Notes: generated from the sequence alone by a model not told the origin. Shown: positions 18,967-27,870, numbered from the stretch's first letter. The stretch is 64,000 bases of DNA from Streptomyces sp. NBC_00239 (GCF_036194065.1 NZ_CP108095.1:4092001-4156000); one strand, 5' to 3'. Made by a program: numbers and translations.

Positions 18967-19719
18967 TTGATCAGGTGGACAACGGCCCTCGGCGTGGGCG
19001 CACTGGCCGCAGCGGCCGTGCTGGCCCCGGTCCCGGCGGCGTACGCGGCCCCCGGCGGCCCCGGCCCGGCCTTCGCGGGCACCCCGGCCGACGGCCCCCG
19101 CGCCTTCTCGCTGAGCCGGTACAGCACGGTGCGGGTGCTGCCGGACGGCAGGCTGTTCGTGGGCGGCTTCGCCCTCCTCGGCCCGCTCGGCCCGGCACCC
19201 GGCACCGCAGGAGCCGCCTCCCTGCGCCCCGCGAGCGGCCTCCCCGGCACCTCCTGGGACACGGACCCGGTCCCCGACACCTCCTGGAACACGGACCCGG
19301 TCCCCGCCGCGGCCGGTACCGGGATCGCCGACCCGCTCGACTGCACCCTGGTCGGCACCCCCGGCGACGACGTCCTGACCGGCACCAGCGCCGACGACGT
19401 CCTGTGCGGCCTCGGCGGCAACGACGTCCTGTACGGCCGCTCCGGCAACGACCGCCTGCACGGCGGCGACGGCAAGGACAGCGTCTACGGCGGCTCGGGC
19501 GACGACGTCCTGGTCGGCGGCGACGGCGACGACCTGGCGGACGGCGGCTCCGGCGACGACACCCTCGCCCTCGGGGCGGGCGCGGACACCGGCACCGGCG
19601 GCTCGGGCGAGGACACGATCGGCGCCGTCGACGAGGTCGGCGGCAACGACGCCGCGGACGGCGACTCGGGAACCGACACCTGCACCGGGGACACCGGCGA
19701 CACCAGGGCCCACTGCTGA
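18967..19719 (+). CDS. Secreted RTX-like calcium-binding repeat protein
   Basis: 250 residues from a TTG at 18967. AAGGAG lies 6 bases upstream, and the product then opens directly with a good signal peptide (MIRWTTALGVGALAAAAVL...AAYA-AP). An in-frame ATG at 18874 would put 31 odd residues in front. The middle has a near-repeat TSWDTDPVPDTSWNTDPVP. The last ~130 residues are glycine/aspartate nonapeptide repeats (GGNDVLYGR, GGDGKDSVYGG, GGSGDDVLVGG) of the hemolysin/RTX type, which form a Ca-loaded parallel beta-roll. There is no toxin or protease domain, and no type I secretion gene nearby. Confidence 0.8.
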   Translation: MIRWTTALGVGALAAAAVLAPVPAAYAAPGGPGPAFAGTPADGPRAFSLSRYSTVRVLPDGRLFVGGFALLGPLGPAPGTAGAASLRPASGLPGTSWDTDPVPDTSWNTDPVPAAAGTGIADPLDCTLVGTPGDDVLTGTSADDVLCGLGGNDVLYGRSGNDRLHGGDGKDSVYGGSGDDVLVGGDGDDLADGGSGDDTLALGAGADTGTGGSGEDTIGAVDEVGGNDAADGDSGTDTCTGDTGDTRAHC

Positions 19720-19770
19720 CCCCCTGGCGATCACGGCCGGCACGGCGCACCGGCCGACGGCCACGACGGC

Positions 19771-19809
19771 ACGACACAGCCCCAGGTCGATGACCTGGGG
19801 CTGTGTCGT
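19771..19809. terminator. Bidirectional terminator between RTX-like and pirin genes
   Basis: Perfect 18-bp stem (19771-19788 with 19792-19809), GAT loop, between two convergent genes (52 bp after one stop, 29 bp after the other). Confidence 0.9.
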
Positions 19810-19837
19810 CGTGGCACGGTGCGGGTGGCCGTCGCGG

Positions 19838-20833
19838 TCAGTCCTCGTCCGCCTCGCCGGCGCCGCGGTGGCCGAGGCCGGTGCGCTCGGTGGTGGGGAT
19901 GGTCCCCAGCCGGCCGGCCTGGAAGTCGTCGAACGCCTGCTGGAGTTCGGCGCGGCTGTTCATGACGAACGGCCCGTAGTGCGCCATGGGCTCCCGGATG
20001 GGCCGCCCGCCCAGCAGCACGATCTCCAGGTCCGGCGCGTTCGCGTCCTGCGACGCGTCCGCCCGCACGGTGATCGAGCCGCCCTCGCCGAACACGGCGG
20101 TCTGCCCGGTCTGGACCGGGCGCCGCTCCGCGCCGACGCTGCCGCGCCCGGCCATCACGTACGCGAGGCCGTTGAAGTCCTCGCGCCACGGGAGGGTGAG
20201 CTCCGCGCCCGCGGTGACGGTCGCGTGGATCATCGTGATCGGCGTGTGGGTGATGCCGGGGCCCTCGTGGCCGTCCAGCTCGCCGGCGATGACGCGCAGC
20301 AGCGCGCCGCCGTCGGGCGTGGTGAGCAGCCGGACCCGGCCGCCGCCGATGTCCTGGTAGCGCGGCGGCATCATCTTGTCGGAGGCGGGGAGGTTCACCC
20401 ACAGCTGGAGTCCGTGGAAGAGGCCGCCGCTGACCACGAGGGACTCCGGCGGTGCCTCGATGTGGAGGAGTCCGGCGCCGGCGGTCATCCACTGGGTGTC
20501 GCCGCCGTTGATGACTCCGCCGCCGCCGTTGCTGTCCTGGTGGACGAAGGTTCCGTCGATCAGGTACGTGACGGTCTCGAAGCCGCGGTGGGGGTGCCAG
20601 GGGGTGCCCTTCGGCTCGCCCGGCGCGTACTCCACCTCGCCCATCTGGTCCATCATGATGAACGGGTCGAGGTACTGGTAGTTGATCCCGGCGAAGGCGC
20701 GCCGCACCGGGAAGCCCTCGCCCTCGAAGCCGGTGGGCGCGGTCGTCACGGCCAGCACCTTGCGCGGCACGGCCGCCTGGGGCGCCACGACGCGCGGGAG
20801 CGTCAACGGGTTCTCCACAGTCACTGCAGGCAT
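19838..20833 (-). CDS. Pirin-family protein
   Basis: 331 residues from the ATG at 20833, with AAGGGAGG 6 bases upstream; the frame stays open to 20890 but without a start signal. Bicupin fold: the N-terminal cupin contains HPHRGFETVTYLIDG and the H..G...G......W.TAG.G..H.E series, giving the usual three His and one Glu metal ligands of pirins, then a Pirin_C domain from about residue 190. Pirins are iron-binding and some have quercetin 2,3-dioxygenase activity or bind partner proteins; which applies here is open. A 9-bp-arm operator overlaps the promoter region just upstream. Confidence 0.92.
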   Translation of the reverse strand: MPAVTVENPLTLPRVVAPQAAVPRKVLAVTTAPTGFEGEGFPVRRAFAGINYQYLDPFIMMDQMGEVEYAPGEPKGTPWHPHRGFETVTYLIDGTFVHQDSNGGGGVINGGDTQWMTAGAGLLHIEAPPESLVVSGGLFHGLQLWVNLPASDKMMPPRYQDIGGGRVRLLTTPDGGALLRVIAGELDGHEGPGITHTPITMIHATVTAGAELTLPWREDFNGLAYVMAGRGSVGAERRPVQTGQTAVFGEGGSITVRADASQDANAPDLEIVLLGGRPIREPMAHYGPFVMNSRAELQQAFDDFQAGRLGTIPTTERTGLGHRGAGEADED

Positions 20834-20852
20834 GGTCGGCCTCCCTTTCCGT

Positions 20853-20875
20853 TTCGAGTTTAGTTGAAACTCGAA
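20853..20875 (-). promoter_or_regulatory. Operator-like perfect inverted repeat upstream of the pirin gene
   Basis: Arms TTCGAGTTT and AAACTCGAA (9 bp each, 20853-20861 and 20867-20875) flank a 5-bp spacer. It ends 20 bp upstream of the pirin start, just before its ribosome-binding site. The size and AT-rich arms suit a MarR- or TetR-type dimer; pirin genes are often controlled by MarR-type repressors in bacteria. No such regulator is adjacent. Confidence 0.7.
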
Positions 20876-20897
20876 CCTTCTGCCACCCACACAGCAA

Positions 20898-20929
20898 GGA
20901 GCCCCCGGGAATCATTCCCCGAGGGCTCC
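20898..20929. terminator. Imperfect hairpin downstream of the SseB-like gene
   Basis: GGAGCCC...GGGAA pairs with TTCCC...GGGCTCC around a TCA loop with one mismatch/bulge. It follows the minus-strand gene ending at 21016 by ~90 bp. Confidence 0.5.
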
Positions 20930-20967
20930 ATGGTGCGAGCGACGCAGGCCGGCGGCGACCCGCGGTC

Positions 20968-21017
20968 AGCCGCCTGCACGGCAGTGGCGTCTAGCCGCCT
21001 GCGCGGCAATGGCGTCT
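20968..21017. repeat. 25-bp tandem direct repeat at the 3' end of the SseB-like gene
   Basis: Units 20968-20992 and 20993-21017 differ at 2 of 25 bases. The right-hand copy includes the stop codon region of the minus-strand gene, so it looks like a local slip duplication of the gene end into its 3' flank. Confidence 0.8.
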
Positions 21018-21483
21018 AGCCGTACATCCGGCGCATCGCGAAGTCGACCATCTGCTCGACCGCCTTCGCGTCGAAGACCATCCGGTGGTCGCCCTCCATG
21101 TCGAGGACGAAGCCGTAGCCGGTGGGCAGCAGGTCGATCACCTCGGCGCCGGTGATCACGAAGTACTTGGACTCCTTGCCGGCGTACCGGCGCAGCTCCT
21201 TGAGCGTGGTGAACATCGGGATCACCGGCTGCTGCGTGTTGTGCAGCGCCAGGAACCCCGGGGTGTCACCGCGCGGGCAGTAGACCTTGGAGGAGGCGAA
21301 GATCTGCTGGAAGTCCTCGGCGGACAGCGACCCGGTCGTGAAGGCGCGCACCGCGTCGGCGAGCGACGGCGGCGACGGCTCCGGGTACAGCGGCTGCTCG
21401 GCGTAGCCCCCGGCCATCTGCTGTGGCGGCGGCTGCGGGGCGTACTGCTGCCCGGCATTCACGTTCTGGTCGTAGCCGTACAT
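21016..21483 (-). CDS. SseB-domain protein
   Basis: 155 residues from the ATG at 21483 (MYGYDQNVNAGQQY). A longer frame to 21522 exists but adds residues of no recognisable kind. The first ~45 residues are Gln/Pro/Tyr-rich. The rest matches the SseB N-terminal domain (SLADAVRAFTTGSLSAEDFQQIFASSKVYCPRGDTPGFLAL, then MFTTLKELRRYAG, TGAEVIDLLPTGYGFVLD). SseB-like proteins in actinobacteria are mostly uncharacterised. Cytoplasmic: no signal or membrane segment. Divergent from the acyl-CoA dehydrogenase gene. Confidence 0.75.
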   Translation of the reverse strand: MYGYDQNVNAGQQYAPQPPPQQMAGGYAEQPLYPEPSPPSLADAVRAFTTGSLSAEDFQQIFASSKVYCPRGDTPGFLALHNTQQPVIPMFTTLKELRRYAGKESKYFVITGAEVIDLLPTGYGFVLDMEGDHRMVFDAKAVEQMVDFAMRRMYG

Positions 21484-21586
21484 GGGCGACACACTACCGA
21501 GCGGGCCCTCGCGCCAGGGCACGGATTCCCGCCAGGCTTCGCGGCGGGCTTGACGCTGGTCACAGTCGCCAGGGGTTGCGTCTTAT

Positions 21587-21622
21587 TACCGGTGGGTAGC
21601 ATCATTACGTTACCGATTGGTA
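21587..21622 (+). promoter_or_regulatory. Pair of TACC-N4-GGTA operator half-palindromes upstream of acyl-CoA dehydrogenase
   Basis: Sites 21587-21598 (TACC GGTG GGTA) and 21611-21622 (TACC GATT GGTA) have identical arms and are 24 bp apart centre to centre, on nearly the same DNA face. They lie 50-85 bp before the start codon. Two aligned sites suggest cooperative binding by a TetR-type regulator, a common arrangement for fatty-acid degradation genes (inference). Confidence 0.55.
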
Positions 21623-21671
21623 CGTGTAGTACGAGGACCCGCCTCCCCGAGCCTTTAACGGAGCCGTCGCC

Positions 21672-23498
21672 ATGGGGCACTACAAGCCGAACCTCCGAGA
21701 CATCGAGTTCAACCTCTTCGAGGTGCTCGGCCGCGACAAGGTGTACGGCACCGGACCGTTCGCGGAGATGGACAGCGAGACCGCCAAGGACGTCCTGTCC
21801 GAGATCGCGCGCCTGGCCGAGAACGAGCTGGCCGCCTCCTTCGAGGACGCCGACCGCAACCCGCCCGTCTTCGACCCGGCGACGAACACCGCCCCGGTCC
21901 CGGCTTCCTTCAAGAAGAGCTACCAGGCCTTCATGGACTCCGAGTACTGGCGCCTGGGCCTGCCGGAGGAGATCGGCGGCACCACCTCCCCGCGCTCCCT
22001 GGTCTGGGCGTACGCGGAGCTGCTGCTCGGCTCGAACCCGGCCATCTGGATGTACTCCTCCGGCCCGGCGTTCGCCGGCGTGCTCCACGAGGAGGGCAAC
22101 GAGGCCCAGAAGAAGATCGCCCAGATCGCGGTCGAGAAGCGCTGGGGCTCCACCATGGTCCTCACCGAGCCGGACGCCGGCTCGGACGTCGGCGCCGGCC
22201 GCACCAAGGCGATCCAGCAGGCCGACGGCTCCTGGCACATCGAGGGCGTGAAGCGCTTCATCACGTCCGGTGAGCACGACATGGAGGAGAACATCCTCCA
22301 CTACGTCCTCGCCCGCCCCGAGGGCCACGGCCCGGGCACCAAGGGCCTGTCGCTCTTCCTGGTCCCGAAGTTCCACTTCGACTGGGAGACCGGCGAGCTG
22401 GGCGAGCGCAACGGCGTGTACGCCACGAACGTCGAGCACAAGATGGGCCTCAAGGCCTCCAACACGTGCGAGATGACCTTCGGCGACCAGCACCCCGCCA
22501 AGGGCTGGCTGATCGGCGACAAGCACGACGGCATCCGCCAGATGTTCATGATCATCGAGTTCGCCCGCATGATGGTCGGCACGAAGGCCATCGCGACGCT
22601 CTCCACCGGCTACCTGAACGCGCTGGAGTACGCCAAGGAGCGCGTGCAGGGCCCCGACCTCGCGAACTTCATGGACAAGACCGCGCCCAAGGTCACCATC
22701 ACGCACCACCCCGACGTCCGCCGCTCGCTGATGACGCAGAAGGCGTACGCCGAGGGCATGCGCGCCCTGGTCCTGTACACCGCGACGGTCCAGGACGAGA
22801 TCGCCTTCAAGCAGGCGGAGGGCGAGGACGTCACCGCGCTGGTCGGCCTCAACGACCTGCTCCTGCCGATCGTGAAGGGCTACGGCTCGGAGAAGTCGTA
22901 CGAGCAGCTGGCCCAGTCCCTGCAGACCTTCGGCGGCTCCGGCTACCTGCAGGAGTACCCGATCGAGCAGTACATCCGGGACGCCAAGATCGACACCCTC
23001 TACGAGGGCACCACCGCGATCCAGGGCCAGGACTTCTTCTTCCGGAAGATCGTCCGCGACCAGGGCGCCGCCCTGAACGTCCTCTCGGAGACGATCAAGA
23101 AGTTCCTCGCCCAGGGCGAGGGCGGCGAGGACCTGGCCCCGGCCCGCGACGCGCTGGCCAAGGCCGCCGTGGACCTGGAGGCCATCGTCGGCCAGATGAT
23201 CACCGACCTCACCGCCACCGGCGAGGACGTCAAGAACATCTACAAGGTCGGCCAGAACACCACCCGCCTGCTGATGGCCTCCGGTGACGTCGTCGTCGGC
23301 TACCTGCTGCTGCGCGGTGCCGCCGTCGCCGCGGAGAAGCTGCCGACCGCGTCCGCCAAGGACACCGCCTTCTACCAGGGCAAGATCGCGGCCGCGAAGT
23401 TCTTCGCCTCGCAGGTCCTGCCGGGCGTCGCCGTCGCCCGCTCCCTGGCCGAGGCCGTCGACAACTCCCTCATGGAGCTCGACGAGGCCGTCTTCTAA
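21672..23498 (+). CDS. FadE5-like acyl-CoA dehydrogenase
   Basis: 608 residues. The N-terminus [20 protein letters not shown] is characteristic of the long acyl-CoA dehydrogenases typified by mycobacterial FadE5 (about 610 residues). FAD-binding signatures include [16 protein letters not shown] and [30 protein letters not shown]; the putative catalytic base lies in [18 protein letters not shown]-terminal extension (~120 residues) completes the family architecture. It oxidises acyl-CoA to trans-2-enoyl-CoA in beta-oxidation. It stands alone, followed by two terminators, with a candidate operator pair upstream. Confidence 0.93.
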   Translation: MGHYKPNLRDIEFNLFEVLGRDKVYGTGPFAEMDSETAKDVLSEIARLAENELAASFEDADRNPPVFDPATNTAPVPASFKKSYQAFMDSEYWRLGLPEEIGGTTSPRSLVWAYAELLLGSNPAIWMYSSGPAFAGVLHEEGNEAQKKIAQIAVEKRWGSTMVLTEPDAGSDVGAGRTKAIQQADGSWHIEGVKRFITSGEHDMEENILHYVLARPEGHGPGTKGLSLFLVPKFHFDWETGELGERNGVYATNVEHKMGLKASNTCEMTFGDQHPAKGWLIGDKHDGIRQMFMIIEFARMMVGTKAIATLSTGYLNALEYAKERVQGPDLANFMDKTAPKVTITHHPDVRRSLMTQKAYAEGMRALVLYTATVQDEIAFKQAEGEDVTALVGLNDLLLPIVKGYGSEKSYEQLAQSLQTFGGSGYLQEYPIEQYIRDAKIDTLYEGTTAIQGQDFFFRKIVRDQGAALNVLSETIKKFLAQGEGGEDLAPARDALAKAAVDLEAIVGQMITDLTATGEDVKNIYKVGQNTTRLLMASGDVVVGYLLLRGAAVAAEKLPTASAKDTAFYQGKIAAAKFFASQVLPGVAVARSLAEAVDNSLMELDEAVF

Positions 23499-23535
23499 AG
23501 TCCGAAGACACCACCGGAGCACAACCGGAACCAAA

Positions 23536-23595
23536 CCGGAGGCCGGCCGGGAGCCCGGGGGACACCCCCGGGACCCCAACCCCGCCGGCCTCCGG
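23536..23595. terminator. Nested hairpin after acyl-CoA dehydrogenase
   Basis: Outer 12-bp arms (23536-23547 with 23584-23595) enclose an inner perfect 8-bp stem with ACA loop (23554-23572). Confidence 0.65.
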
Positions 23596-23607
23596 CACCG
23601 GGCCCGA

Positions 23608-23647
23608 GGGGGCCGGGGCGCTGCGTCACGGCAGCACCCCGGCCCCC
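23608..23647. terminator. Second hairpin before the CxEHP/CxxC gene
   Basis: 17-bp stem with one G-T pair (23608-23624 with 23631-23647), followed by TTTGT. Together with 23536-23595 it forms a tandem terminator. Confidence 0.7.
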
Positions 23648-23677
23648 TTTGTCGGACGTCCGTGGGAGGCTCTAGTC

Positions 23678-24412
23678 ATGAGTCCGCAGGAACAGCACGG
23701 CAGCCGGGGGTACTCCGTCCCGACCGGGCGGCCGTTCCAGCTCAAGGAGCTGCACGGCAAGATCGGCTCGCTCGGCGACCAGGTCAAGGAGCTCTACGAG
23801 GGCGCCCACCCGGCCGAGTACGAGCCGGTCGCCGACGCCCTGTACGCGGCGTTCCAGACGGCCGCGGGGCTGGCTCCGGTCAAGAGCTACACCGGCTGCC
23901 CGGAACACCCCAACGGCGCGCTCGATCCGGAGTCCCCGGACGGCTGGGGCCGCTGCCTGATCTGCAACGACCGGCGGCGCCGCGGCCTGCGCCGGCAGGG
24001 CGGCCGCGGCGCGGGACCCGCACCGGCCGACCAGCAGCGCCGGCTCGGCTACCCCGTCCCGGACCCCCCGTACAGCGTGGAGCAGCTGCGCGCGTGCGTC
24101 GCGAAGGTCCAGGAACAGGCCTTCCACCTGGGCGTCGGCTCCCCCGGCGACGCCTTCGTCGACGTGGCCGACGACCTGCACCGGGCGTTCATCGTGGCCC
24201 GTGAACTGTCCCGGCCGCGCAACGCCTCGGGGTGCGCGGAACACCCCGGCGCGCCCATCGATCCGGACGCGCCCCCCGGTGAGGCCTGTATCTTCTGCGC
24301 CGGACGCAAAAAGCGCGCACAGCGCCCGCCCCAGACCCCCGAGATGCTGCCCCGCATCCGCCGGGGCGAGCGGCGGCAGCTGGGCCGGCGCTTCGACCGT
24401 CCGTCGGGCTGA
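23678..24412 (+). CDS. Unrecognised protein with a duplicated CxEHP...CxxC module
   Basis: 244 residues, no signal peptide or membrane segment. It consists of two copies of one ~80-residue unit (about 20-100 and 132-211): an amphipathic helical stretch (QLKELHGKIGSLGDQVKELY / SVEQLRACVAKVQEQAFHL, then PVADALYAAF / DVADDLHRAF) followed by GCxEHPxxxxDPxxPxG and CxxC. Putative metal ligands are C74, H77, C93, C96 and C186, H189, C204, C207, a CCHC-like zinc-knuckle spacing repeated almost exactly. The C-terminus is Arg-rich. Nucleic-acid binding is a possibility but not shown. It is isolated between strong terminators. Confidence 0.7.
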   Translation: MSPQEQHGSRGYSVPTGRPFQLKELHGKIGSLGDQVKELYEGAHPAEYEPVADALYAAFQTAAGLAPVKSYTGCPEHPNGALDPESPDGWGRCLICNDRRRRGLRRQGGRGAGPAPADQQRRLGYPVPDPPYSVEQLRACVAKVQEQAFHLGVGSPGDAFVDVADDLHRAFIVARELSRPRNASGCAEHPGAPIDPDAPPGEACIFCAGRKKRAQRPPQTPEMLPRIRRGERRQLGRRFDRPSG

Positions 24413-24460
24413 GCGGTCTCGGGGAAGTGAGGCACGGCCCACTTCCCCGAGACCGCTCAG
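24409..24460. terminator. Very strong hairpin overlapping the stop of the CxEHP/CxxC gene
   Basis: Perfect 21-bp stem (24409-24429 with 24440-24460) with a 10-base loop; the left arm begins at the stop codon. Confidence 0.9.
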
Positions 24461-24586
24461 GGCGCGGCGGAGCAGCCCTGTGCGGATGCCCCGGCGGCCT
24501 GGGGGAGCATCGCGCCGCACGCGTGGCGCTCCGGCCGCCCACCGACTCCGGACCTGGTGAACACGACCGTCGTTAAGGTGAACCTC

Positions 24587-25879
24587 ATGAGCTCTCCCGC
24601 CCGCTTCGACCGCGGCCACACCGACGACCTGATGACCTTCCTGGCGGCGAGTCCGTCGCCGTACCATGCCGTGGCCAATGCGGCCGAGCGGCTGGAGAAG
24701 GCCGGGTTCCGTCAGCTGTCGGAGACGGACTCCTGGGACGCGGGGGCGGGTGGCAAGTTCGTGCTGCGCGGCGGCGCGATCATCGCCTGGTACGTCCCCG
24801 AAGGCGCGGCCGCGCACACGCCGTTCAGGATCGTCGGCGCGCACACCGATTCGCCGAACCTGCGCGTGAAGCCGCTGCCCGACACCGGCTCGCAGGGCTG
24901 GCGGCAGATCGCCGTGGAGATCTACGGCGGCACCCTGCTCAACACCTGGCTGGACCGCGACCTGGGCCTGGCCGGCCGTCTGACGCTGCGTGACGGCAGC
25001 CACCGGCTGGTCAACATCGACCGGGCGCTGCTGCGCGTTCCCCAACTGGCCGTGCACCTGGACCGGTCGGTGAACACCGACGGCCTCAAGCTCGACAAGC
25101 AGCGCCACATGCAGCCGATCTGGGGTCTGGGCGAGGTGCAGGAGGGCGACCTGATCGCGTTCCTGGAGGAGGAAGAGGGGCTGCCGCAGGGCGAGGTGGC
25201 CGGCTGGGACCTGATGGTCCACTCCATCGAGCCGCCGGCCTACCTGGGCCGCGACCGGGAGCTGCTGGCGGGCCCGCGGATGGACAACCTGCTGTCGGTG
25301 CACGCCGGTACGGCCGCGCTGGCCGCCGTCGCCACCCACTCCAAGCTCGACTACATCCCGGTGCTGGCCGCCTTCGACCACGAGGAGAACGGCTCGCAGT
25401 CCGACACGGGCGCGGACGGCCCCCTGCTGGGGAACGTGCTGGAACGATCCGTCTTCGCGCGCGGCGGCAGCTACGAGGACCGCGCCCGCGCCTTCGCCGG
25501 CACCGTCTGCCTGTCCTCCGACACGGGTCACGCCGTGCACCCCAACTACAGCGAGCGGCACGACCCTTCGCACCACCCGCGGGCCAACGGCGGTCCGATC
25601 CTGAAGGTCAACGTCAACCAGCGGTACGCGACCGACGGCGCCGGGCGGGCCGTGTTCGCGGCGGCCTGCGAGCGGGCCGGCGTGCCGTGGCAGTCGTTCG
25701 TGTCCAACAACTCGATGCCGTGCGGCACGACGATCGGCCCGATCACGGCCGCCCGGCACGGCATCCAGACCGTGGACATCGGCGTGGCGATCCTGTCGAT
25801 GCACAGCGCCCGTGAACTGTGCGGCGCCGACGACCCGTTCCTGCTGGCGAACGCGCTGGTCGCCTTCCTGGAGGGCTGA
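24587..25879 (+). CDS. M18-family aminopeptidase
   Basis: 430 residues from the ATG at 24587, preceded by AAGGTGA; an in-frame GTG at 24557 is less likely. Zinc metallopeptidase of the aspartyl-aminopeptidase (M18) family, which removes N-terminal residues from peptides in the cytosol. Recognisable metal-site and active-site segments are GAHTDSPNLRVKP near residue 83, AAFDHEENGSQSDTGADG near residue 265, and the C-terminal ILSMHSARELCGADD. The N-terminus LMTFLAASPSPYHAVANAAERL is typical of the family. The length agrees with bacterial members. Confidence 0.95.
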   Translation: MSSPARFDRGHTDDLMTFLAASPSPYHAVANAAERLEKAGFRQLSETDSWDAGAGGKFVLRGGAIIAWYVPEGAAAHTPFRIVGAHTDSPNLRVKPLPDTGSQGWRQIAVEIYGGTLLNTWLDRDLGLAGRLTLRDGSHRLVNIDRALLRVPQLAVHLDRSVNTDGLKLDKQRHMQPIWGLGEVQEGDLIAFLEEEEGLPQGEVAGWDLMVHSIEPPAYLGRDRELLAGPRMDNLLSVHAGTAALAAVATHSKLDYIPVLAAFDHEENGSQSDTGADGPLLGNVLERSVFARGGSYEDRARAFAGTVCLSSDTGHAVHPNYSERHDPSHHPRANGGPILKVNVNQRYATDGAGRAVFAAACERAGVPWQSFVSNNSMPCGTTIGPITAARHGIQTVDIGVAILSMHSARELCGADDPFLLANALVAFLEG

Positions 25880-25899
25880 CCTCTCCACGGCGTACGCGC

Positions 25900-25938
25900 G
25901 CGAAAGGGCCCGCCCGGTCGTGACCGGGCGGGCCTTCG
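25900..25938. terminator. Hairpin between M18 peptidase and thioredoxin-NHL genes
   Basis: GCCCGCCCGGTC (25908-25919) pairs with GACCGGGCGGGC, with a further GCGAA/TTCGC extension. It separates two convergent genes and probably works on both strands. Confidence 0.75.
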
Positions 25939-25956
25939 CGTGCGCGGGCGGTGCGG

Positions 25957-27822
25957 TCAGGCCTGCGGGCCGTCCTCGTCCAGGCCGGCGAGGACCAGCG
26001 GCAGCCGGGTCGCGCCGCCGGCCGTGAGCGTGACGGGAACGCCCCAGTCCTGCTGGTGGACGTGGCAGGCCGGATATTCGTTGGCCGGGTCGTCGTCGCA
26101 GGACGCGGCCATCGCGGAGACGTGCAGCACGCCCTCGCCGACGCCGTCCGCGAAGACCAGGTCGCGGGCCAGGTCGGTGCCCTGGCCGGCGCCCTCGGCC
26201 AGCAGCTCGGGCGGGGTCGAGGAGACCAGCAGCCTGGTGGAGGGCCCGTAGCGGGTGTCGAGCTTCTGGCCGCTGGGCGCCTGGAAGACCACGTCGAGGC
26301 GCAGGCTGCCCGGCGCCACCTCGGTCGCGGCCCGCCGCGTGCGGTGCGCGACCTCCGGGACCCGTACGGCCTCCTCGGGCAGCCGCAGCCGCGTGAGGCG
26401 GTGCCGGGCGGACTCCACGACCACGATGTCGCCGCCGACGAGCACGGCGTCGCTCGGCTCGCGCAGATCGGTGGCCAGCGTGGTGACCTCGCCGGTCGCC
26501 GGGTCGTAGCGGCGCAGCGCGTGGTTGTACGTGTCGCAGACCGCGACGGACCCGTCGGGCAGGGCGGTCACGCCGAGCGGGTGCTGGAGCAGCGCCTGCC
26601 CGGCCGGGCCGTCCCGGTGCCCGAAGTCGAAGAGGCCGGTGCCGACGGCGGTCCGCACGGCGTACCCGCCGTCTTCGCCGTCCTCGGTGCGCTCGACGTA
26701 GCGCAGGGCGCTGGTCTCGGAGTCGGCGATCCACAGCCGGTCCCCGGCGGCGGCGAGTCCGGAGGGCTGGGCGAACCAGGCCTCGGCGGCGGGCCCGTCG
26801 ACCAGGCCCTCGTTCGTGGTGCCGGCCGCGACCTGCACGGTCCCCGCCTCGGGGTCGTACGTCCACAGCTGGTGGACGCCGGCCATGGCGATCCACACCT
26901 TGCCCTGCCACCAGGCGACGTCCCACGGCGAGGACAGGTCCGTCTCCAGGGCCGGGCCGGAGGTGGGCGAGCCCTGCCACCACTGCCGTCCGGTGCCGGC
27001 GACGGTGGTCACCTCGCCGGTGGCGGGGTCGAGGCGGCGCAGCGCGTGGTTGACGGTGTCGGCGACGATCACGTCTCCGTCGGGCAGCAGCGCGAGGCCC
27101 TGGGGCTCGCTGAAGGCGTCCGGGCCGAAGCCCCGCTCGCCGCTGCCGATGCGCCGTACGACGCTCTCGCCGTCGGGCGCGAGCTCCACGAGGGCGTGCC
27201 GGGTGGAGTCGGAGACCAGGAAGTTCCCGGACGGCAGCAGCAGGGCCTTGCCGGGGAAGCGCAGGTCGGTGGCGACGGGCTCGGGCGCCACGTACGGGCC
27301 GTCGCCGCGCCGCAGGGTGCCCTTGGCCTCGTGCTCGGCCTCCAGCTCCTCGACGAGCCGCTCGATGGCGTGGGCGTGGCCCTCGCCGGCGTGCTGGGCG
27401 ACGACGTACCCCTCGGGGTCGATGACGACGAGGGTGGGCCAGGCGCGGACGGCGTACTGCTTCCAGGTGGCGAGGTCGGGGTCGTCGAGGACGGGGTGGT
27501 GGACCTCGTACCGCTCGACGGCGTCGACGACGGCCTGGTGCTCGGCCTCGTGCACGAACTTCGGGGAGTGCACGCCGATGATCACGACGGTGTCCCGGTG
27601 CTTCTCCTCCAGCTCGCGCAGCTCGTCGAGGACGTGCAGGCAGTTGATGCAGCAGAACGTCCAGAAATCGAGGATCGTGATCCGTCCTCGCAGGTCGGCG
27701 AGGGTGAGGTCCTTCCCGCCGGTGTTCAGCCAGCCCCCCTTGCCGATCAGCTCGGGGGCACGGACACGGGCACGGCGGCGGGGCTCGGGCGCGGGGGTGG
27801 GCGCCGGGGCGGCATCGTTCAT
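25957..27822 (-). CDS. Thioredoxin-like domain fused to NHL beta-propeller (NHLRC2-like)
   Basis: 621 residues. After a Pro/Arg-rich N-terminus, residues ~28-160 form a thioredoxin-like domain with the redox motif CINC in LDFWTFCCINCLHVLDELREL. Residues ~195-520 contain six or so NHL repeats (PQGLALLPDGDVIVADTVNHALRRLD, PLGVTALPDGSVAVCDTYNHALRRYD) forming a propeller. A C-terminal beta domain ends the protein, as in NHLRC2-type proteins of bacteria and animals. Cytoplasmic, since there is no signal peptide. The function is probably redox-linked; substrates are unknown. Confidence 0.9.
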   Translation of the reverse strand: MNDAAPAPTPAPEPRRRARVRAPELIGKGGWLNTGGKDLTLADLRGRITILDFWTFCCINCLHVLDELRELEEKHRDTVVIIGVHSPKFVHEAEHQAVVDAVERYEVHHPVLDDPDLATWKQYAVRAWPTLVVIDPEGYVVAQHAGEGHAHAIERLVEELEAEHEAKGTLRRGDGPYVAPEPVATDLRFPGKALLLPSGNFLVSDSTRHALVELAPDGESVVRRIGSGERGFGPDAFSEPQGLALLPDGDVIVADTVNHALRRLDPATGEVTTVAGTGRQWWQGSPTSGPALETDLSSPWDVAWWQGKVWIAMAGVHQLWTYDPEAGTVQVAAGTTNEGLVDGPAAEAWFAQPSGLAAAGDRLWIADSETSALRYVERTEDGEDGGYAVRTAVGTGLFDFGHRDGPAGQALLQHPLGVTALPDGSVAVCDTYNHALRRYDPATGEVTTLATDLREPSDAVLVGGDIVVVESARHRLTRLRLPEEAVRVPEVAHRTRRAATEVAPGSLRLDVVFQAPSGQKLDTRYGPSTRLLVSSTPPELLAEGAGQGTDLARDLVFADGVGEGVLHVSAMAASCDDDPANEYPACHVHQQDWGVPVTLTAGGATRLPLVLAGLDEDGPQA

Positions 27823-27870
27823 CCTTCAAGCTTGCCATCCGCGTGTGAACGCGCTGTGACGAGCACCCCG

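Noticed and set aside
24572..24586. Iron-box-like AGGT-GA-ACCT dyad before the M18 peptidase
   Set aside because: Arms are only 4 bp and coincide with the ribosome-binding site; too short for a DtxR site.
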